A model generated the notes under the pieces. That model was not told the DNA's origin. It saw nothing but the letters and a program-made list of their open reading frames with translations, and ran no database searches. Both the position numbers and the translations under genes were made by a program. Below are positions 17,994 to 22,494 of a stretch of DNA of 22,494 nucleotides, piece after piece (position 1 is the first letter of the stretch; each line of letters opens with the position of its first letter). Source of the DNA: a virus. Location of the stretch: IMG/VR virus record IMGVR_UViG_3300037246_001217, positions 1 to 22,494 of that record; one strand, given 5' to 3'.

Positions 17994-19588
17994 TGACTGA
18001 GATTGCTGTAGACACTGTGGATGTCTCGCGGTACGTGATGCTCCGGGACTCTGGTGATTTTACCCCAGAGACCGGGTATACCATCACGGACCTGGACCTC
18101 CAGTATACTCGGTACGGTGCTGCTCCGGCTGCAAAGGCAGATGCTACGGCTCTGGGGTCCACCGACGCTGCCCACGCTGACAACAAGGCTATCCAGATTG
18201 ACGGCACGTCTTCCCCGGGTCTCTACCGGGTGGACTGGCCTGACGCTGCATTTGCCACCGGAGCGGAGGGTGTGACCCTGGCAGTGACGGGGGCCGGGCT
18301 TGATCCGGTGGTGGAGGACATCCGGTTGGTGAGTGCCACCCCTGACGTGAATGTGGCGGCTATCAGTGGAGACTCGGCGGCGGCAGACAACTTGGAGGCC
18401 GACTTTGATGGGACGGGGTATCACCACCACGATTACTTGACAACTGGGTTCAGTGCGGGTGGGCCAAACAATCTACAGTCGTACCTTCTGGCTCTGATGT
18501 CCAAGGCTGCCTCGGCTCCTGCGGCTGGGGGGACCTTTGACCCCACGACCGACAGTGTGGAGTCCCTCCGAGAGTTGGGGGATGGTATGGCCGGGGCTGG
18601 GTTCGCTACGGGGACTGATAGTCTGGTCAAGATTCGAGATTACATCGAGACGATGGTAGCTCCCTCCGTGGTAGGGTCCTCCGCGATGTCGGGTAAGGGC
18701 TTCCTGAGTGACTGCGTAAACTTGATTCGGAAGATGACGGACGAGCCGTCTGTGGACCCGAAGTACACAAACGGGGAGATTGTAGACTTCCTCCAGACTG
18801 CGTTTGCGACGATCATTACAGACCTGAACGTGAATACGGACCACCCAGTGTTGGTTCGCTACAACATCACCTTGGAGTCCGGCAAGCAGAACTATACACT
18901 GCCCCCAAATGTGGGTGAGGTTTGGCGGGTTGCGAAGCTGAACACGACCTCCGGCCTACCAGAGTATGAGATGTGGCCCGACAACCACTTCAGCTCGGGG
19001 CAGAGTGGTGTCGTGATCGAGGGGAACACCTTACGATTGCTACGGGATTGGAAGTCCTCGGACATGCTAGAGATACTGTTCGTACCTCTGGGTGAGCCGC
19101 TCATGCACTACGGTACGGCGGGAACAATGGCAGCGGGGTCGATCACGTTCGCAGCCACACCCACAGATGGGACCCTCGATACCCGTGCGAATGCGTATGC
19201 GGGGTATCTGGTGAGGATTCTAACTTCAACTGGGCCAGCCGGCTATGAGAAGGTGGTTCAGGAGAGGCTCATCACAGCCTACGACAACGTGACGCGGGTA
19301 GCGACTCTGGCAGAGGACTGGACTGCACTTCCTACTGGGACAATAACGTATGAGGTGGTTCCGCAGTACAGCCTGGTCCTGAAACACCTGGTGTGCCTGT
19401 CGGCGGCAATGGATATTCTGGCGATAGAAGCCAGCACGAAACGACTGCAAGCTCTCCACGCGAGGTTTGTAGTGAAACAGAGGGCGATGCGGTTGATGGT
19501 TGAGCGTAAGTGTGCGAGGTTCCCGGGCCACGCCGAGGGGGACACGTCAGACAATGAGAACCGCGGTGGCTTCCTGTCTTGGGGATAA
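17993..19588 (+). CDS. Head-tail connector/adaptor-like protein with N-terminal module, 531 aa
   Basis: ATG 17993 (TAATG) is the start. A longer frame from 17894 overlaps the preceding gene. Residues about 1-125 are a beta-rich module (DLDLQYTRYG, GLYRVDWPDAAFATG, EDIRLV) that resembles the product of the gene at 22117. Residues about 240-400 carry the pattern of phage neck/adaptor proteins: DPKYTNGEIVDFLQTAFATI, LESGKQNYTLPPNVGEVWRV, VVIEGNTLRLL and LEILFVPLGEP. The C-terminus is helical. A connector between portal and tail fits the location, but the N-terminal extension is unusual. Confidence 0.65.
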   Translation: MTEIAVDTVDVSRYVMLRDSGDFTPETGYTITDLDLQYTRYGAAPAAKADATALGSTDAAHADNKAIQIDGTSSPGLYRVDWPDAAFATGAEGVTLAVTGAGLDPVVEDIRLVSATPDVNVAAISGDSAAADNLEADFDGTGYHHHDYLTTGFSAGGPNNLQSYLLALMSKAASAPAAGGTFDPTTDSVESLRELGDGMAGAGFATGTDSLVKIRDYIETMVAPSVVGSSAMSGKGFLSDCVNLIRKMTDEPSVDPKYTNGEIVDFLQTAFATIITDLNVNTDHPVLVRYNITLESGKQNYTLPPNVGEVWRVAKLNTTSGLPEYEMWPDNHFSSGQSGVVIEGNTLRLLRDWKSSDMLEILFVPLGEPLMHYGTAGTMAAGSITFAATPTDGTLDTRANAYAGYLVRILTSTGPAGYEKVVQERLITAYDNVTRVATLAEDWTALPTGTITYEVVPQYSLVLKHLVCLSAAMDILAIEASTKRLQALHARFVVKQRAMRLMVERKCARFPGHAEGDTSDNENRGGFLSWG

Positions 19589-19594
19589 TGTGCG

Positions 19595-20197
19595 ATGCGT
19601 TACTGGTCTCGGAGTATGGCTCACCCGCCCGCCCGAGTGCGGCAGGTTGTCCGGGAGTCCTCGCCCCTAGCCTCTGCCTTTGCTGACCAAATCCCTTTCC
19701 AGGCTCCTCCAGAGGCGGAGGAAATCTCACCCACAGAGAAGGGTATCCTGGATCGTTTGGAACAGATCATCTCCACTCCCGAGGTCGTACCCGCTGATGA
19801 GACTCCAGGGGGCATTGGTAGCCTGGATAGTATAGCTCGCCGCCTGGCGGACACTGCCGTCACTGTGGACGAGTTGGAGCGAACTAGGGTTAGCGACCAC
19901 GGGAACCTCGATGGGTTGGGGGACGACGACCACCCTCAGTATCATACCAATACGAGGGGGGACGTTCGGTACTACACGAAGACGCAGTTGATAACTTTGG
20001 GAATTCTGGATCACGACTATGGATACGCGGGAGGTGCTGGGACAGGAAAGTACCTGGACACGCAGAACGTAAGGCCGTTCACACCGGACCAGGACTACGA
20101 GCCGGCGACCAAGAAGTACGTGGACGACACTGTGGCGACTGCGGGGAGGGAGACTCACATTACACTCTTTTCGGAGCACACTGCGGTAGCAATTTGA
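19595..20197 (+). CDS. Fibre or appendage-like structural protein, 200 aa
   Basis: ATG 19595 lies 6 bases after the previous stop with a weak GGGGAT site. Residues 101-116 (DHGNLDGLGDDDHPQY) are the known phage fibre/structural motif HgNLdGL-DDDHPQY, followed by RGDVRYYTK. Residues 165-179 (PDQDYEPATKKYVDD) are another element common in tail fibre stalks. The N-terminus is Pro/Ala-rich with a helical SIARRLADTAVTVDELER segment. It probably forms part of a trimeric virion appendage. A reverse dispersed motif (19723-19738) is coded as EISPTE. Confidence 0.75.
   Translation: MRYWSRSMAHPPARVRQVVRESSPLASAFADQIPFQAPPEAEEISPTEKGILDRLEQIISTPEVVPADETPGGIGSLDSIARRLADTAVTVDELERTRVSDHGNLDGLGDDDHPQYHTNTRGDVRYYTKTQLITLGILDHDYGYAGGAGTGKYLDTQNVRPFTPDQDYEPATKKYVDDTVATAGRETHITLFSEHTAVAI
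19723..19738 (-). repeat. Dispersed motif, exact 12-base core (reverse, intragenic)
   Basis: AATCTCACCCACAGAG inside the fibre-like gene. The 16 bases are identical to 4785-4800 in the leader of the RyR-domain gene. Confidence 0.75.
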
Positions 20198-20209
20198 GGA
20201 GACAGAATC

Positions 20210-20731
20210 GTGGAACTCGTACCTATCAAAGTGAAGATTGGACTAAGGGCAAACGGTCACGCTGACCATCCCAACTGGGGACGGCTACCGTTGGCTGCGT
20301 CCGAAGACCCCGCAACTCACATGCACCACGGCTGGAAGTACGACAAATCGAGTGGTCATGCTGAAGCTACGCCCGACAGCCCGGTTGGTATGCAGTGGGG
20401 TGTTGTTCTGGTTACTCCGCAGTTCGCAACTGAAGCTCTCGTAGTATTTCCTGCATTGGTGACAGTGTTGACGGAGGAGGAGCTTGCTGAGTTCTGGGAG
20501 CAAAAGGCCCATGCTCATCTGTCCGACTGCCGGTATGATTCCAATGTATTGGTTAGCTTGAAGACGGAACGTGATCTACGGAAGGCGGTAGGGGAGAACA
20601 CGGGGAACGTGGACCAGCGGATACGGCGAGCCTTGGACCCAGATGACGTTGAACCAGGCATTCGGCGGAATCTGATGAAGACTTGGACACAGGCTAAGCA
20701 ACGCCTCGATGTGAAGGTTGTGGCTCCATGA
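20210..20731 (+). CDS. Conserved-looking phage protein of unknown function, 173 aa
   Basis: The GTG at 20210 follows TGAGGAGACAGAATC, almost the same leader as at 5502. The N-terminal half is beta-rich with many His (VKIGLRANGHADHPNWGRLP, HMHHGWKYDKSSGH). The middle has VLVTPQFATEALVVFP, and the C-terminal half is helical (LTEEELAEFWEQKAHAHL, DLRKAVGENTGNVDQRI). It overlaps the glycosyltransferase start by 4 nt. The position among appendage genes suggests a virion or host-attachment role. The family is not recognised. Confidence 0.6.
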   Translation: MELVPIKVKIGLRANGHADHPNWGRLPLAASEDPATHMHHGWKYDKSSGHAEATPDSPVGMQWGVVLVTPQFATEALVVFPALVTVLTEEELAEFWEQKAHAHLSDCRYDSNVLVSLKTERDLRKAVGENTGNVDQRIRRALDPDDVEPGIRRNLMKTWTQAKQRLDVKVVAP

Positions 20732-21384
20732 CGAAGGTACTCCTAACAGTCCCGAATACACACTGGGTTCACAAGCTCGTGAGCCAGCGGCTTATGCTCT
20801 TGCAGCAGGATAGCCGGTATGCGGTGCGTTTCGAGTGGCCGAGTGACCGTCCCTATGAGAACAACCTCCACCACATCGTCCGGCAGTTCTGCGAGGGTGA
20901 GTACGACTACTGGCTCAACATCGACAGTGACAATCCACCGATGCAGAATCCCTTGGACCTTGTAGAACTTGACAAGGACATTATTGGGCTGCCGACACCA
21001 ATATGGCACTATACTGGCAAGCCTGGGGAGAGGCCGATATACTGGAATGCCTACGATTATGACCGTGAGGCCGACGCCTACCGTGAGCATCCTGTGAAGG
21101 CCGGATTGCAGCGTGTCGATGCCATTGGTACGGGCTGCTTTATTGTGGCCCGTCGAGTGTTCAATCATCCGGGTATGAGAGAAGCACCATTTGCTCGCAA
21201 GCTACACAGGGACGGCACGGTCCACAAGGGCAACGACATTTCGTTCTGTGAGCGTGCCACGGCTCGTGGCTTTGAGGTATGGGCACACTACGATTATCCG
21301 TGCCGGCACTTCTGCTCCAACATCGAACTCAGTGAGGTCGAGCAAGCGATGAAGCTACTGTGGGAGGGTACACAGAATGGCTGA
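20728..21384 (+). CDS. Glycosyltransferase-like protein, 218 aa
   Basis: ATG 20728 overlaps the preceding stop. The fold order fits a GT-A type family 2-like glycosyltransferase: an N-terminal strand (KVLLTVPNTHWVHKLV), ENNLHHIVRQFCEGEYDYWL, then NIDSDNPP with the metal-binding DxD (D66, D68). Further on are DIIGLPTPIWHYT, VDAIGTGCFIVARRVF (acceptor side), and a late NDISFCERATARGFEVWAH with the acidic residue expected for catalysis. Such genes occur in many phages and could modify the virion, host surface or phage DNA. The sugar and acceptor are unknown. Confidence 0.8.
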   Translation: MTKVLLTVPNTHWVHKLVSQRLMLLQQDSRYAVRFEWPSDRPYENNLHHIVRQFCEGEYDYWLNIDSDNPPMQNPLDLVELDKDIIGLPTPIWHYTGKPGERPIYWNAYDYDREADAYREHPVKAGLQRVDAIGTGCFIVARRVFNHPGMREAPFARKLHRDGTVHKGNDISFCERATARGFEVWAHYDYPCRHFCSNIELSEVEQAMKLLWEGTQNG

Positions 21385-22117
21385 TACGCTTTGGGTTGGC
21401 TACACTGATGCCAAGCTCTACCTACAGAGTGGTCAGTTCTCTAGTACAATGAAAACTAGTCTAGCTGTTGGTGGGATTGACGACTCTCCCTTTGGTATCT
21501 CATGGGATGGGACCAATACGCCTTGGTGTGGCGGTGCTCAAAGGCTCTATCTACAGAGTGGTCAGTTCTCTGCTACCCTGAAAACCAGTCTAGCTGTTGG
21601 TGCGGTTGACACCGCTCCAACTGGTGTCTCATGGGATGGGACCAATACGCCTTGGGTTGGCGACCAAGGTAAAAGGCTCTATCTACAGAGTGGTCAGTTC
21701 TCTGCTACCCTGAAAACCAGTCTGGATATTAGTGGGATTGACAACTCTCCAAGTGGTATCTCATGGGATGGGACCAATACGCCTTGGCTTGGCCACGCCG
21801 ATGACAGGCTTTACTTACAGAGTGGTCAGTTCTCTGCTACCCTGAAAACCAGTCTAGCTGTTGGTGCGGTTGACACTATCCCCTATGGTGTCTCATGGGA
21901 TGGGACCAATACGCCTTGGTGTGGCTACACTGATGCCAAGCTCTACCTACAGAGTGGTCAGTTCTCTAGTACAATGAAAACTAGTCTAGCTGTTGGTGGG
22001 ATTGACACTCCGGTTGGTATCGAACATGGTGATTATGATGCCCGCGTAGGGGTAGTAGTGGGTTTGAGTATCCCGATTGCCATGCACCATTACAAGCAAC
22101 TGATGGGAGCAAACTAA
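21377..22117 (+). CDS. Repeat protein, probable five-bladed beta-propeller, 246 aa
   Basis: ATG 21377 follows GGGAGGGTACACAG and overlaps the glycosyltransferase by 8 nt. Repeats of 43-44 residues start at LYLQSGQFS and contain KTSL, a variable VD/ID segment and SWDGTNTPW. There are four full units plus a fifth partial one, and the N-terminus (LWVGYTDAK) supplies the missing start of the last unit. This fits a circularly closed five-bladed propeller like the lectin tachylectin-2, whose repeats are about 47 residues. The C-terminus (GVVVGLSIPIAMHHYKQL) is not repetitive. A sugar-binding receptor or fibre-tip function is inferred. Confidence 0.65.
   Translation: MADTLWVGYTDAKLYLQSGQFSSTMKTSLAVGGIDDSPFGISWDGTNTPWCGGAQRLYLQSGQFSATLKTSLAVGAVDTAPTGVSWDGTNTPWVGDQGKRLYLQSGQFSATLKTSLDISGIDNSPSGISWDGTNTPWLGHADDRLYLQSGQFSATLKTSLAVGAVDTIPYGVSWDGTNTPWCGYTDAKLYLQSGQFSSTMKTSLAVGGIDTPVGIEHGDYDARVGVVVGLSIPIAMHHYKQLMGAN
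21416..22006 (+). repeat. Tandem coding repeats, about 132 bp
   Basis: Units begin at 21416, 21545, 21677, 21809 and 21941 (129, 132, 132, 132 bp, then partial). An 85-bp stretch at 21397-21481 is identical to 21922-22006, exactly 525 bp apart and in frame. The middle units share CTCTATCTACAGAGTGGTCA with small differences. Repeat number could change by recombination. Confidence 0.9.
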
Positions 22118-22494
22118 TGCAGGAACTTCGTGCCAATACGGAAGTGATCGTAACGGTAGGGCCATTCGTTGATGTTGGAGATGGGTTTACCCCCCAAGTG
22201 GACATTTCGCTCGGTGGTAATGAGGCCGAGTTACTCAAGCATGGTTCGACAACGGTGGTTGACATTTCGGGTGCGACGTGGGCGGCTGTGACCAACTGTC
22301 GTGGCTATTATTCACTGACCTTGACTACTGCACATACTGACACTGAGGGGCTGTTGGTGGTGATTGTGCAGGACGATTCCGATTGCCTGCCCGTGAAGCA
22401 GGAGTACATGGTTCTATCGGAAGCAGCATGGGATAGTAAATATGTTGCCAAGGACGTTGGTTTCATGGATGTCAATGTCAAGACTATTGGTCGT
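22117..22494 (+). CDS. Structural module protein (3' truncated)
   Basis: ATG 22117 overlaps the preceding stop (TAATG) and the frame is open for 126 codons to the window end. The visible part is beta-rich: VIVTVGPFVDVGDGFTPQV, ISLGGNEAELLKHG, RGYYSLTLTTAHTDTEGLLV, then DDSDCLPVKQEYMVL. This matches the pattern of the N-terminal module of the connector-like protein at 17993 (GLYRVDWPDAAFATG, EDIRLV). It is likely a virion or adhesin domain, perhaps carbohydrate related, followed by another domain off the window. Confidence 0.65.
   Translation, partial: MQELRANTEVIVTVGPFVDVGDGFTPQVDISLGGNEAELLKHGSTTVVDISGATWAAVTNCRGYYSLTLTTAHTDTEGLLVVIVQDDSDCLPVKQEYMVLSEAAWDSKYVAKDVGFMDVNVKTIGR

Noticed and set aside
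21603-22265. Several TTGACA sites in and after the repeat gene
   Set aside because: They result from the repeated Val/Ile-Asp-Thr codons, and no -10-like hexamer follows at proper distance.

Overview
The window reads as a contiguous piece of a tailed double-stranded DNA bacteriophage (Caudoviricetes). The evidence is a co-directional, tightly packed set of about 40 genes, with a clear terminase large subunit, a portal-like protein, a scaffold-like protein, a major capsid protein, head-tail connector genes and fibre-like genes in canonical order. All credible genes lie on the + strand. Strong GGAGG-type ribosome binding sites and TTGACA/TATAAT-type promoters point to a bacterial host. The base composition is GC-rich, but nothing identifies the host. 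No integrase, lysogeny genes, tRNA or CRISPR are visible.

Layout. (1) 1-3147: an early/accessory block of very small genes, many cysteine-rich (zinc ribbons, DnaJ-type zinc fingers), two with N-terminal membrane segments, and a tandem duplicated pair. (2) 3148-3676: a mostly non-coding control region with an operator-like palindrome pair, copies of a GTCCGATA motif and a perfect sigma70-type promoter (3613-3641). (3) 3677-7825: small late genes of mostly unknown role. They include three overlapping lipoprotein/membrane-like ORFs, a RyR-domain protein, several very basic proteins, a DUF4031 protein and an HNH-like zinc protein. (4) 7925-10098: a helix-turn-helix-like protein, a small conserved phage protein, a candidate small terminase and a protein that overlaps it by 539 nt. 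(5) 10099-17457: TerL, a small zinc/membrane protein, a coiled-coil protein, portal, scaffold and major capsid protein, the last followed by a strong intrinsic terminator. (6) 17556-22494: connector, fibre-like protein, glycosyltransferase, a five-unit repeat (probable beta-propeller) protein and a partial structural gene running off the window.

The most unusual signal is a dispersed motif, TTTTGTGGGTGAGATT, with a 12-base core present 8 times exactly plus at least 5 one-mismatch copies. It occurs in both orientations, mostly in the short leaders just upstream of ribosome binding sites but also inside genes in different reading frames, so it looks like a DNA- or RNA-level regulatory element. 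Two inverted copies form a hairpin directly upstream of the capsid gene. That gene also has a likely promoter inside the scaffold gene and a terminator after it, so it looks like a separately controlled expression unit. Other points of interest are a 539-nt same-strand gene overlap before TerL, a possible -1 frameshift site at 7061-7067, and a phage RyR-domain protein.

Functional names rest on motif recognition by eye. No database search was run.
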